Made by a program: the position numbers and the translations under genes. Positions 53,120 through 61,767 of a DNA stretch of 64,000 nucleotides are shown piece by piece; position 1 is the stretch's first letter; each line of letters begins with the position of its first letter. The notes under the pieces were generated by a model. It worked only from the letters and a program-made list of their open reading frames with translations, ran no database searches and was not told the DNA's origin. Source of the stretch: Alteromonadaceae bacterium 2753L.S.0a.02 (GTDB lineage: Bacteria > Pseudomonadota > Gammaproteobacteria > Pseudomonadales > Cellvibrionaceae); NCBI GenBank assembly GCA_007827375.1, contig VISH01000002.1, positions 62,001-126,000 of the forward strand, read 5' to 3'.

Positions 53120-53718
53120 TATCGGGCTCCTTTGGTTAAGCGATACAGAGCAGTTGCCGCGAACAAGTTGGGGTGTAATTTTTCGAACAATGAGCTGACG
53201 CCCGTGCCCCCAATAACTTCACGATTCAACGTAGCGACTTGCAGAGCTTTGCATAAAAATTCGAAATCGCGGAATGTACAAAAATGTATGTTGGGTGTGT
53301 TATACCATTCGTAAGGCAGTAAATCAGATACTGGCATGCGACCGTGAAGTGCCAGTTGCAAACGCGCTTTCCAGTGGCCAAAATTTGGAAAGGTTACAAT
53401 TACCTGGCGGCCAACACGCAGCATTTCTTCCAGGGTGCGTTCCGGGTACATCATGGTTTGAATTGTTTGCGACATAATAACCATGTCGAAACTTTGGTCG
53501 TCGTAGTCTCCCAAACCGTCGTCGATGTCTTGCTCGATAACATTTACATCATTGCCGATGCAACGCAAAATATTTTCGGAATTAATTTCAATACCGTAAC
53601 CGTGGATATCCTTACTGTCTTGCAGAGCCTTGAGTAAAGAGCCATCGCCGCAACCGAGATCCAGTACACGAGAACCGGGTTCGACCCAGTCCTGAATAAT
53701 TTTATGGTCAATGCGCAT
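53119..53718 (-). CDS. metW: MetW methyltransferase-like protein
   Basis: 199 aa with a class I SAM-dependent methyltransferase fold: motif I VLDLGCGDGSLLKALQ at about 19-34. MetW is found paired with MetX and is needed for full homoserine acylation in some proteobacteria; its precise reaction is not settled. Both ends overlap neighbours by one base (TAATG), giving a metX-metW-DUF4426 translational chain. Confidence 0.93.
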   Translation of the reverse strand: MRIDHKIIQDWVEPGSRVLDLGCGDGSLLKALQDSKDIHGYGIEINSENILRCIGNDVNVIEQDIDDGLGDYDDQSFDMVIMSQTIQTMMYPERTLEEMLRVGRQVIVTFPNFGHWKARLQLALHGRMPVSDLLPYEWYNTPNIHFCTFRDFEFLCKALQVATLNREVIGGTGVSSLFEKLHPNLFAATALYRLTKGAR

Positions 53719-54869
53719 TAGCCGCTTACCTCTATTGCATTCATGTAGGTACGAAATAAATCCCAGTAACGCGGCTGCTTGGGTATCAGAAAGGCATCGT
53801 GACCAAAGGAAGATTCCACTTCACCATACACCACATCTTTGTCGGCTCGAATTAAAGCATTGACCAATTCCCGTGAGCGCTCCGGAGCGAAGCGCCAATC
53901 GGAGGTAAACGAAATTACCATGAATTTGCTTTGCGCATTTTTAAAGGCACTAACGGCATCGTCGTTGTATTCGCGCGCGAGATCAAAATAATCTAGGGCG
54001 CGGGTCATCAGCACATAGGTGTTAGCATCGAACACTTTTGAAAAACTGTCGGCCTGGTAGCGCAGATAGCTTTCTATCTGAAATTCCACCGGTTCTTCAA
54101 TACCCTGATCGAATGTGCCCGAACGCAACTCGCGGCCAAACTTTTGACCCATGCCATCGTCGGAAAGGTAAGTGAGGTGCGCAATAACCCGCGCAGTGCT
54201 GAGGCCGCGTTTGGGAATGGTGCCATGTTCAATAAAATGACCATCAAAAAATTCCGGGTCGGTCAAAATGGCTTCGCGTGCAGCGTGATTAAAAGCGATA
54301 TTTTGCGCGGAGAGTTTCATGGCTGCTGCAATTATCACGCAGTGCGCAACTCGCTCCGGGTATTCCAGGCTCCAGCGCATGGCCTGCATGCCCCCCATGC
54401 TGCCACCGACCACCGCCGCCCATTTTTCGATGCCCATTTGGTCGGCAAGGCGCGCTTGTGAATGTACCCAATCGCGTACCCGTAAAGTGGGAAAATCTCC
54501 GCCCCAGGGTTTTCCGGTTTCCGGGTTAATAGACTTCGGGCCGGTAGAGCCGTGACAGCCACCAAGATTATTGAGCGAGACGATAAAAAATTTATTCGTG
54601 TCGAGCGGTTTGTTGGGGCCGATGTAGGCATCCCACCAGCCTGGCTTGCGGTCTTCGGCGCTGTGGTAGCCAGCGGCGTGATGGTGACCGGAAAGTGCAT
54701 GGCAAATCAACACGGCGTTATTTTTCGCCGAATTAAGTGTTCCATAGGTTTCCACCACGAGATCGTAGGTATCGAGCGAGCGGCCGCAGGCTAGGGGGAG
54801 CGGTTCGTCGAAATGATAGGTTCGCGGCGTGACGATGCCGACGGAATTTTCTGGAATGGATTCGGGCAT
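53718..54869 (-). CDS. metX: Homoserine O-acyltransferase MetX
   Basis: Activates homoserine for methionine synthesis (383 aa, alpha/beta-hydrolase fold). The nucleophile serine is in VVGGSMGGMQAMRW; HYHAAGYHS and the C-terminal SSFGHDAFLIP carry the histidine and nearby triad residues. Acetyl- or succinyl-CoA use cannot be told by name alone; gammaproteobacterial MetX paired with MetW commonly uses succinyl-CoA. No SAM riboswitch fits in the 44-bp upstream gap. Confidence 0.95.
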   Translation of the reverse strand: MPESIPENSVGIVTPRTYHFDEPLPLACGRSLDTYDLVVETYGTLNSAKNNAVLICHALSGHHHAAGYHSAEDRKPGWWDAYIGPNKPLDTNKFFIVSLNNLGGCHGSTGPKSINPETGKPWGGDFPTLRVRDWVHSQARLADQMGIEKWAAVVGGSMGGMQAMRWSLEYPERVAHCVIIAAAMKLSAQNIAFNHAAREAILTDPEFFDGHFIEHGTIPKRGLSTARVIAHLTYLSDDGMGQKFGRELRSGTFDQGIEEPVEFQIESYLRYQADSFSKVFDANTYVLMTRALDYFDLAREYNDDAVSAFKNAQSKFMVISFTSDWRFAPERSRELVNALIRADKDVVYGEVESSFGHDAFLIPKQPRYWDLFRTYMNAIEVSG

Positions 54870-54913
54870 AGCTGTTATTTAAGTTGCTTTTTACCTGGAT
54901 GTGTTTTTCACGT

Positions 54914-55210
54914 TTAGCGGTGATCGGCGACCAAAGCCTCTGTGGGGACGCAGCTCGGTGTTCGAATTTGCACAGTTTTTTGCCGCGCTAATTCGCCGCG
55001 TAAAATACTCACGTCGCTCTTGGAAACACGAAATTGTTTCGCCAAAAACTTAATCAGATGTGCGTTGGCTTTGCCATCGGTGGGCGGCGCAGTAATGCGG
55101 ATTTTCAACCTGTCTGCCTGGAGCCCTGCAAACTCATCGCTACTGGCTTTGGGTTGCAGAACACAATGCAAGATTAAATTATTCGCCTGCCACTGGTAAT
55201 GATCCGGCAC
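54914..55210 (-). CDS. yggU: YggU/DUF167 family protein
   Basis: 98 aa of the DUF167 family: LHCVLQPKASSDEFAGLQ, and the conserved APPTDGKANAHLIKFLAKQF followed by KSDVSILRGELARQKTVQI. The function is unknown; the fold is a small alpha/beta domain. It begins 3 bp after yggT, and this pairing is widely conserved. Confidence 0.93.
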   Translation of the reverse strand: MPDHYQWQANNLILHCVLQPKASSDEFAGLQADRLKIRITAPPTDGKANAHLIKFLAKQFRVSKSDVSILRGELARQKTVQIRTPSCVPTEALVADHR

Positions 55211-55213
55211 AAA

Positions 55214-55801
55214 TTAGTATCCAATTATCAATGTGGGGGACAGCCCGACGGAGTAGGCCACCGCGTCGAGAAGTTTCTGGACGATAGTCACACCCATAAA
55301 CACAAATAAAACTGAGAAATCCAGGCCGCCCATGGGCGGTATTATTTTTTGCACTGGTCGCACCAGCGGTTCCATCAATTGTCGTACCAACAACAATGCC
55401 GGGTGACTGCTGTAAGGTGCAATGAAACTTGATATCACCATGACAATCAAGCAAATGTAGGCAATGTAGGTGGTCATCTTAAAGGCGCCGAGAAACCCCC
55501 AAAGCAGCAGTAAGCCGGGATTGAATACGGTGTGGTAGCCAATAAGAGCCGTTAATTCGCCCACCATAAGCTGTACCAGTAGGGCCAATACCAGAGAGGC
55601 CAAGTCGATACCGAAGAAACCGGGAATCACCTTGCGTAAGGGCATGAGCAAGGGATTGGTAACCTTCACGACCGCTTGCGAAAAGGGGTTGTAAAAATCA
55701 GCGCGGGCCAGTTGAAGTAAGAAACGCAAAATTACAAACGCCAGAAACACCGAACCTAGGGTGTGAATAACGTAAATACCTATTTCAGTAAATGGATTCA
55801 T
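55214..55801 (-). CDS. yggT: YggT family membrane protein
   Basis: 195 aa with two YGGT repeats, each a pair of membrane segments: FLLQLARADFYNPFSQAVVK then PLLMPLRKVIPGFFGID in the first and PLVRPVQKIIPPMGGLDFS in the second. Distant relatives act in osmotic shock tolerance or in plastid cytochrome assembly. The molecular role here is unknown. It is 9 bp after proC. Confidence 0.93.
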   Translation of the reverse strand: MNPFTEIGIYVIHTLGSVFLAFVILRFLLQLARADFYNPFSQAVVKVTNPLLMPLRKVIPGFFGIDLASLVLALLVQLMVGELTALIGYHTVFNPGLLLLWGFLGAFKMTTYIAYICLIVMVISSFIAPYSSHPALLLVRQLMEPLVRPVQKIIPPMGGLDFSVLFVFMGVTIVQKLLDAVAYSVGLSPTLIIGY

Positions 55802-55810
55802 AACTGCCCA

Positions 55811-56644
55811 CTAGTTCCCCAATTGTTCTGCCAGTTCGCGGGAGCGGTCGGCGCAGGCCGTCATGGCCTGATCCACGATTTGGCGAAATTGATTTTTTTC
55901 AAAGGAGGCGATGGCCTCTGCGGTGGTGCCGTTGGGTGATGTTACCCGTTTACGCAGTTCAGCGACGTCAACATCACTGTGTTTTGCCAGTTTTGCAGCG
56001 CCGAACGCAGTATCAATGGCCAGTGTAGACGCTGTTGCGCGACTCAGTCCCTGTTTTATGCCAGCGTCGATCATTGCTTCAATCATCAAGAAAAAATAAG
56101 CCGGGCCACTGCCAGACACCGCCGTTACGCTATCGATCTCCGCTTCACTCTCGACCCAGCAGACACTGCCCACTGCAGCAAGGATTTCTTCCGCCTGTCG
56201 GCGTTGCACATCGCTCACGTGTTGAGTGGCAAATAAGCCACTGGTTCCAGCTTGAACCAATGCTGGGGTGTTGGGCATGCAGCGCACAATGGCGCGTTTA
56301 AGGCTAGCTCCGAGCCAATTGTGAAGGCTTTGAGAGTTGATGCCCGCTGCGATGGAAACGACTAATACCTCTTCTGCGATTAAAGCGGCTAGGGGCTCGC
56401 ACACTTGCCGAAGCACCTGGGGCTTCACTGCCAACACCACAACCTGCGCATTGGCGACAGCATCCGCATTGGAAGTGGCCGCGGTGATTCCGGTATCGCG
56501 GCTGAGTTTTGCGAGGGCATCGTTATTAAGATCGCTGGCTGTAATTTTACCGGTTGGATAGCCGTTTGCCACCAGGCCACCAATAATGCTGCCGGCCATA
56601 TTACCGGCGCCAATGAAGGCCAGGGTGGGATGTGTTTCTGTCAT
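55811..56644 (-). CDS. proC: Pyrroline-5-carboxylate reductase
   Basis: The last step of proline synthesis, NAD(P)H-dependent (277 aa). The Rossmann motif FIGAGNMAGSIIGGLV is at the N-terminus, and the C-terminal signature (VTAVSGSGPAYFFLMIEAM; RKRVTSPNGTTAEAI) is intact. It lies 36 bp after yggS in the usual yggS-proC-yggT order. Confidence 0.96.
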   Translation of the reverse strand: MTETHPTLAFIGAGNMAGSIIGGLVANGYPTGKITASDLNNDALAKLSRDTGITAATSNADAVANAQVVVLAVKPQVLRQVCEPLAALIAEEVLVVSIAAGINSQSLHNWLGASLKRAIVRCMPNTPALVQAGTSGLFATQHVSDVQRRQAEEILAAVGSVCWVESEAEIDSVTAVSGSGPAYFFLMIEAMIDAGIKQGLSRATASTLAIDTAFGAAKLAKHSDVDVAELRKRVTSPNGTTAEAIASFEKNQFRQIVDQAMTACADRSRELAEQLGN

Positions 56645-56680
56645 GCTGTGGTCCTAAAATTCGGTTGAAGGTGGCGCTCG

Positions 56681-57367
56681 CTAGTTGTCTCTTGCGCCAA
56701 ATAGGGCTGTGCCGATTCGCACCAGCGTTGCGCCATTCTGGATGGCGTCTTCGAGGTCGCCCGACATGCCCATCGAAAGGGTGTCCATATTGGCGAGCTG
56801 CGGGTGGATTTTCAAGCGCTCAAGCAGAGTTTTCAAACGTAAAAAAGGCGAGGTGTCTGAAGTGCTCTCGGCCTGAGGAATGGTCATCAGGCCTCGAAGT
56901 TTGATATTTGGTAACTCAGTAATTTCAAGAGCCAGGGCCTCCACGTCCTCGACACGCGTACCGGCTTTGCTGACTTCGTTATCGATATTGACCTGCAAAC
57001 ACACGTTCAGAGGAGCTTCGTTTGGGGGGCGTTGCGCGCTCAAGCGCTGCGCGATCTTAAAACGATCTACAGAATGTACCCACTGAAATTGCTCGGCAAT
57101 TGCGCGGGTTTTATTACTTTGAATCGGGCCAATAAAATGCCATCGGGCGTCGGGCATATTAAGCAGGGGGCGTTTATCAAGCGCCTCTTGAAGATAATTT
57201 TCACCGAAGTCTCTGAGGCCGGCATCATAAGCGGCTTGTATAAGTTCACAGGGTTGTCGCTTACTCACGGCCAAGAGTGTGATCTCCTGCGGGTTTCTGC
57301 TGGCAGTCAATGCTGCGTTTTTAATTCGTGTGTTAACTTGGGTTATCCTGTCGTGGATCTTGTGCAT
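56681..57367 (-). CDS. yggS: YggS/PLPBP pyridoxal-phosphate homeostasis protein
   Basis: 228 aa with the fold of the alanine racemase N-terminal barrel. The PLP lysine is in LLAVSKRQPCELI; DFGENYLQEALDK, WHFIGPIQSNKTRAI and LSMGMSGDLEDAI are hallmarks. It has no known catalytic activity and buffers PLP. Divergent from pilT, with only 44 bp between, as in Pseudomonas. Confidence 0.96.
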   Translation of the reverse strand: MHKIHDRITQVNTRIKNAALTASRNPQEITLLAVSKRQPCELIQAAYDAGLRDFGENYLQEALDKRPLLNMPDARWHFIGPIQSNKTRAIAEQFQWVHSVDRFKIAQRLSAQRPPNEAPLNVCLQVNIDNEVSKAGTRVEDVEALALEITELPNIKLRGLMTIPQAESTSDTSPFLRLKTLLERLKIHPQLANMDTLSMGMSGDLEDAIQNGATLVRIGTALFGARDN

Positions 57368-57411
57368 ATACTTATTAATCGCTCGAACTTTGACTTTTAC
57401 AAGGCTGATCT

Positions 57412-58446
57412 ATGGATATTACAGAATTGCTGGCTTTTTCCGCGAAACAGGGTGCATCGGACCTCCACCTGTCTGCGGGCTTGCCACCGATGATTCGTGT
57501 TGATGGTGATGTTCGCCGTATTAACTTGCCCCCCATGGAGCACAAGCAGGTTCATAATCTTATTTACGAGATTATGAATGACAAGCAGCGCAAGGACTAC
57601 GAAGAATTTCTGGAAACTGACTTTTCCTTTGAAGTACCGGGTGTGGCCCGCTTCCGGGTTAACGCCTTCAACCAGAACCGCGGTGCCGGCGCCGTGTTTC
57701 GAACCATTCCTTCCAAGGTGTTGACCATGGAAGAGCTGGGTATGGGGCAGGTATTTCGCGACGTTTCCTCGGTACCACGTGGCCTGGTACTTGTGACCGG
57801 CCCAACGGGCTCGGGTAAGTCAACTACCCTGGCCGCCATGATGGACTACATCAACGAAAATAAATACCACCACATTCTCACCATCGAAGACCCCATCGAA
57901 TTTGTACACGAGAGTAAAAAATGCCTAGTGAACCAGCGTGAAGTGCATCGTGATACGCATGGCTTCGCTGAGGCATTACGCTCGGCGTTGCGGGAAGACC
58001 CCGACATTATTCTGGTGGGCGAGATGCGCGACCTTGAAACCATTCGTCTGGCGCTAACTGCAGCAGAAACGGGCCACTTGGTTTTCGGCACACTGCACAC
58101 TACGTCGGCGGCAAAAACCATCGACCGCGTGGTCGACGTTTTCCCCGCCAACGAAAAAGCCATGGTGCGCTCCATGCTCTCGGAGTCACTGGAAGCGGTA
58201 GTTTCGCAAACGCTGATGAAAAAAACCGGTGGCGGCCGCGTGGCTGCGCATGAAATCATGCGCGGTACCCCGGCGATTCGTAACCTGATTCGCGAAGACA
58301 AGGTCGCGCAAATGTACTCCGCCATTCAAACTGGCGGTGCTATCGGCATGCAGACCATGGACCAGTGCCTGCAGGATTTAGTGGAACGCCGAATCGTTGC
58401 TCGCGATGTGGCCCGCGAAAAGGCAAAAATGCCAGAGGCATTTTAG
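57412..58446 (+). CDS. pilT: Type IV pilus retraction ATPase PilT
   Basis: A hexameric cytoplasmic motor that disassembles pilin for twitching motility (344 aa). The Walker A is VTGPTGSGKSTTLAAM, with HILTIEDPIEFVHES, a Walker B around DIILVGEMRDLETIRLA, and the AIRNLIREDKVAQMYSAIQ helix required for retraction. It is full length. A palindrome follows, then pilU 91 bp downstream. Confidence 0.97.
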   Translation: MDITELLAFSAKQGASDLHLSAGLPPMIRVDGDVRRINLPPMEHKQVHNLIYEIMNDKQRKDYEEFLETDFSFEVPGVARFRVNAFNQNRGAGAVFRTIPSKVLTMEELGMGQVFRDVSSVPRGLVLVTGPTGSGKSTTLAAMMDYINENKYHHILTIEDPIEFVHESKKCLVNQREVHRDTHGFAEALRSALREDPDIILVGEMRDLETIRLALTAAETGHLVFGTLHTTSAAKTIDRVVDVFPANEKAMVRSMLSESLEAVVSQTLMKKTGGGRVAAHEIMRGTPAIRNLIREDKVAQMYSAIQTGGAIGMQTMDQCLQDLVERRIVARDVAREKAKMPEAF

Positions 58447-58447
58447 C

Positions 58448-58472
58448 GTCCGACGTCAGACGTCTGACGCTG
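58448..58472. repeat. Palindromic repeat between pilT and pilU
   Basis: CGTCAGACGTCTGACG is a perfect 16-bp palindrome at 58454-58469, two bases after the pilT stop region. GTCCGACGTC at 58448-58457 recurs inverted after pilU (59684-59693), and GTCTGACGC recurs directly at 59708-59716 and after crc at 23840-23848. Confidence 0.7.
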
Positions 58473-58537
58473 CAACAAAAGCACAGACCTCTGAGCGGTG
58501 AATCTGTTAATTATTTAAGCGTATACAGGACTCCCTT

Positions 58538-59680
58538 ATGGATTTTGACCGCCTGCTGGCGTTAATGGTTGAGAAAGGTGCATCGGATTTATTCATTACC
58601 GCTGGTGTGCCGCCGTCGATAAAACTGCACGGCAAAATTGTGCCGGTGTCGTCAACGCCTATGTCGCCGGAAAAATCGCGCGAAACAGTACTGAGTGTAA
58701 TGAACGATAAGCAGCGCAAGGAGTTTATGGAAACCAAAGAGCTGAACTTCGCAATCAGTGCGCGGGGTATTGGTCGTTTCCGTGCCAGTGCGTTTTATCA
58801 GCGCAACCTGGCAGGCATGGTGTTGCGACGTATCGAAACTCAAATTCCGAAAATCGACGAACTGGGTTTGCCGGAAACCATTAAAGAACTGGCGATGGTG
58901 AAGCGCGGGCTGGTGTTGTTCGTGGGTGCGACCGGTACTGGTAAGTCTACCTCGTTGGCAGCGATGATTGGTCATCGCAACCGTAATTCCAAAGGGCATA
59001 TTATCTCCATTGAAGACCCTATTGAATTTATTCATCAGCATCAGGGTTGTGTCATTACCCAGCGCGAAGTGGGTATTGATACTGATTCCTTCGAAGTTGC
59101 CTTGAAAAACACGCTGCGACAGGCGCCCGATGTGATTCTGATTGGTGAGGTGCGTTCCCGCGAAACCATGGATCACGCCATCGCCTTTGCCGAAACCGGA
59201 CACCTATGCCTTGCGACACTCCACGCCAACAATGCCAACCAGGCATTGGACCGCATCATTCACTTCTTTCCGGCAGATCGACACAGTCAGTTGTGGATGG
59301 ATCTATCGCTGAACCTGCGCGCAATCGTTGCGCAGCAGCTGATTCCTACGCCTGATGGCCAGGGGCGTCGCGCCTGTCTGGAGGTGTTTCTAAATACCCC
59401 GCTGGCGCAGGATCTGATTCGCAAAGGCCTGGTGCACGAACTTAAGGAGTTGATGAAAAAATCCACGGAGCAGGGTATGCAGACCTTCGACCAGGCGCTC
59501 TACGATTTGTACGACTCCGGTGAAATCACTTATGAAGACGCCCTCAGTCACGCCGACTCCCCCAACGATCTGCGCCTGATGATTAAGCTGGGTTCCGAGA
59601 GCGACGCCGAATATCTGAAGAATGCGGCGGATGAGCTGACCATTCAGGAAGATGATTCGAACCGCACCAAGCGGTTTTAA
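58538..59680 (+). CDS. pilU: Pilus retraction ATPase PilU
   Basis: A PilT paralogue (380 aa) that assists PilT-dependent retraction. The Walker A is VGATGTGKSTSLAAMIGHR; HIISIEDPIEFIHQHQG and ILIGEVRSRETMDHAIAF follow. The C-terminal tail beyond about 345 is longer than in PilT and acidic, as in Pseudomonas PilU. AGGA lies eight bases before the ATG. Confidence 0.95.
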   Translation: MDFDRLLALMVEKGASDLFITAGVPPSIKLHGKIVPVSSTPMSPEKSRETVLSVMNDKQRKEFMETKELNFAISARGIGRFRASAFYQRNLAGMVLRRIETQIPKIDELGLPETIKELAMVKRGLVLFVGATGTGKSTSLAAMIGHRNRNSKGHIISIEDPIEFIHQHQGCVITQREVGIDTDSFEVALKNTLRQAPDVILIGEVRSRETMDHAIAFAETGHLCLATLHANNANQALDRIIHFFPADRHSQLWMDLSLNLRAIVAQQLIPTPDGQGRRACLEVFLNTPLAQDLIRKGLVHELKELMKKSTEQGMQTFDQALYDLYDSGEITYEDALSHADSPNDLRLMIKLGSESDAEYLKNAADELTIQEDDSNRTKRF

Positions 59681-59682
59681 TA

Positions 59683-59716
59683 GGACGTCGGACTTCTGCG
59701 GTTGGATGTCTGACGC
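59683..59716. repeat. Repeat copies after pilU
   Basis: GACGTCGGAC (59684-59693) is the exact reverse complement of a decamer after pilT, and GTCTGACGC (59708-59716) repeats the end of the pilT palindrome. They occupy the 110-bp gap between pilU and the convergent ruvX. Confidence 0.6.
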
Positions 59717-59790
59717 GATAGGTTTACCTCGGTTTCGTTGTGGGCGGATAAGGTGCAGACGTCATCGCTCAAATGCCGTTTCGAGCGCCG

Positions 59791-60219
59791 TTAGGCGTTT
59801 GCTCCCATCCACCCCTCAAGAATCAAGCGTGCCGCAATTGGGTCAATGGGTTTATCCCTGTAATTTCCCTTATGACCGAGCACGGCGGCTTCCGATTTGG
59901 CTTCGCGGGTGGTGAGGCGTTCGTCGAAAAATTCCACGGTTTGATTAAAGCGCCCGGCTATGCGGTTGCCGAATTTACGGGCTCGGCGGGTCATTTCCAT
60001 GTCGCTGCCGTCCATGTTCGTGGGTAGCCCCACAATTACGACGGCGGGCCGCCATTCCTGCAGCAGAGATTGTACATTCTCCCAGTTCGGAATGCCTTCG
60101 TTGGCGGGTAGGGTGGTGAGTTCTGATGCTGTGGCAGTGAGTGACTGACCAACAGCAACACCGATGCTGCGTGTTCCAAAATCAAAAGCGAGGTAGGTTT
60201 GGTTTGCGCTGTCAGGCAT
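59791..60219 (-). CDS. ruvX: Holliday-junction-resolvase-like RuvX/YqgF
   Basis: 142 aa with an RNase H-like fold. The first catalytic aspartate is in LAFDFGTRSIGVAVG; VVIVGLPTNMDGSDMEMTRRA and FFDERLTTREA are family motifs, and the last aspartate is in PIDPIAARLILEGWM. YqgF members process 16S rRNA 5' ends. It overlaps yqgE by 8 bp. Confidence 0.95.
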   Translation of the reverse strand: MPDSANQTYLAFDFGTRSIGVAVGQSLTATASELTTLPANEGIPNWENVQSLLQEWRPAVVIVGLPTNMDGSDMEMTRRARKFGNRIAGRFNQTVEFFDERLTTREAKSEAAVLGHKGNYRDKPIDPIAARLILEGWMGANA

Positions 60220-60793
60220 GACCCGCGCTGGAAGAAATCAGATTGAGGTCGATACCCATAACGCGCGCCGTGGCGTTCCAGCGTTCTTCAACAGGGGTGT
60301 CGAAAATAATACTGGTGTCTGCGGGGATCACCAGCCAGGAGTTATTGGCGATTTCGCCTTCCAATTGTCCGGAACTCCAGCCGGCGTAGCCGAGCGCAAA
60401 TAACGCGCTCTTCGGGCCTTTGTCGTTGGCAATAGCACTGACGATATCGCGAGACGCGGTGAGGCTGATTTCTGCCGTGATGCGCAGGGTGGAATCCCAA
60501 CTGCCGGTGTCGCGGTGCAGTACAAAGCCGCGCTGCATATTTACAGGACCGCCGGCCAGTACAGGACGATCAATGAGTTTGTCATCGTGATCTATAGAAA
60601 GTTGTTGGAAAACGTCGCCCAGTTTTAAATCGAGCGGTTGGTTAATCACAATTCCCATCGCACCCTGCTCGCTGTGATCGCACACATAGGTAACCGACCG
60701 AGAAAATATCGGGTCTGTAAGGCTGGGCATGGCGATTAAAAAATGGTCTCGCAAGCTGTCCGCCGGGGCTGTGTTTTCCAAATAACTGCTCAT
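60212..60793 (-). CDS. yqgE: YqgE/AlgH family protein
   Basis: 193 aa of DUF179: DHFLIAMPSLTDPIFSRSV at the N-terminus, GAMGIVINQPLDLKLGDV, and FALGYAGWSSGQLEGEIANN. The biochemical role is unknown. Pseudomonas AlgH was linked to alginate regulation, and yqgE-yqgF pairing is widespread. Confidence 0.95.
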   Translation of the reverse strand: MSSYLENTAPADSLRDHFLIAMPSLTDPIFSRSVTYVCDHSEQGAMGIVINQPLDLKLGDVFQQLSIDHDDKLIDRPVLAGGPVNMQRGFVLHRDTGSWDSTLRITAEISLTASRDIVSAIANDKGPKSALFALGYAGWSSGQLEGEIANNSWLVIPADTSIIFDTPVEERWNATARVMGIDLNLISSSAGHA

Positions 60794-60883
60794 AACTTCA
60801 GTATGCGTCCACTGCAGATAAAAACAAGCATGTTTTACAAAATTTATCAGTAGGCGGTCAACTATGGCAGCTGTACGGTTTAA

Positions 60884-61759
60884 CTATCGTGAAGTACTCA
60901 TTCCTGTAATTTCAAAGCGCCAGGTGCGAATGATTTCGAGCTGGTCGGCATGCTTTAACATTTCTTTTGGAAGTGGCGCAAAAGGTGAAGAGAGTCTCAC
61001 AATTTGCTGGGTAGCATCGTCGAGAATGCGATGCCCGGAACTCTGCAAAATTTCCACTTTTTGAACTTTGCCAAAGCGGTCGATCAAAACAGCGACGCGT
61101 AAACTGCCGTAGATAGCGTTAGCGAGCGCTTCTTTGGGAAAATTTTCGTTGCCAATGGCTTCAACCTTTTGCGTCCAATCATTGAGGTAGGCTGCGTCGT
61201 ATGAAGTTTTGGTAGACACTGAAGTGAGCCTGCGGATACGCGGTTTATTGGCCAGTTCCTGACGATCACGGGCCAACTTTGCTCTGAGGCTGGCGATTTC
61301 TGGGCTCAGCAGCGGAGCATCCAACTCTTCGCCTTCGTGCTGTTCGCTGTGGCTGGCGGTGTCTGGGTCGGGTTGTTGTGCCACCTGATGTTCACGGGGC
61401 CGCTGGGTCGCCAGAATTTGCGTGGTGTTTTGGTTTTCACTGGTGGCTTTGCGTTGGGGTAGCGGGTTGACGTCTTTAATATTCGTGGCTTCGATTTCGG
61501 CAGCTTTGTCGCTGGTGATCTCGCGCACCTCATCGGCGCTACCACTGGCGAGTTGATCGAATTGCGCCAGAAAATCGGCCTTCTCTGGCGCTATTTGAGA
61601 TTTATGTGTTGCCAGGGTGATATTGAGCGTCGGTGCAATTTTTTCGCCTTTGTTAACAGAAAAGCTCACACCGAAAATGATAATTGCATGAATAGCTGCG
61701 GCTAAAAACAATGTGAAGCTTAAGCGGTCGCCGCTAGCTGTCTCAGAAATATCGGCCAT
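60884..61759 (-). CDS. tonB: TonB-family energy transducer (TonB3-like)
   Basis: 291 aa: one N-terminal membrane segment (about 13-35), a long charged periplasmic linker with predicted helix (about 145-170, LRAKLARDRQELANKPR), and a TonB C-terminal domain (about 195-285; YGSLRVAVLIDRFGKVQKVEIL). No ExbB or ExbD genes are adjacent. In Pseudomonas the homologous position next to gshB-pilG holds tonB3, which is needed for twitching motility, so a pilus role is more likely than siderophore uptake. Confidence 0.87.
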   Translation of the reverse strand: MADISETASGDRLSFTLFLAAAIHAIIIFGVSFSVNKGEKIAPTLNITLATHKSQIAPEKADFLAQFDQLASGSADEVREITSDKAAEIEATNIKDVNPLPQRKATSENQNTTQILATQRPREHQVAQQPDPDTASHSEQHEGEELDAPLLSPEIASLRAKLARDRQELANKPRIRRLTSVSTKTSYDAAYLNDWTQKVEAIGNENFPKEALANAIYGSLRVAVLIDRFGKVQKVEILQSSGHRILDDATQQIVRLSSPFAPLPKEMLKHADQLEIIRTWRFEITGMSTSR

Positions 61760-61767
61760 GAGAGTCT

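Noticed and set aside
54870..54913. SAM riboswitch before metX
   Set aside because: The gap to yggU is only 44 bp and shows no riboswitch core.
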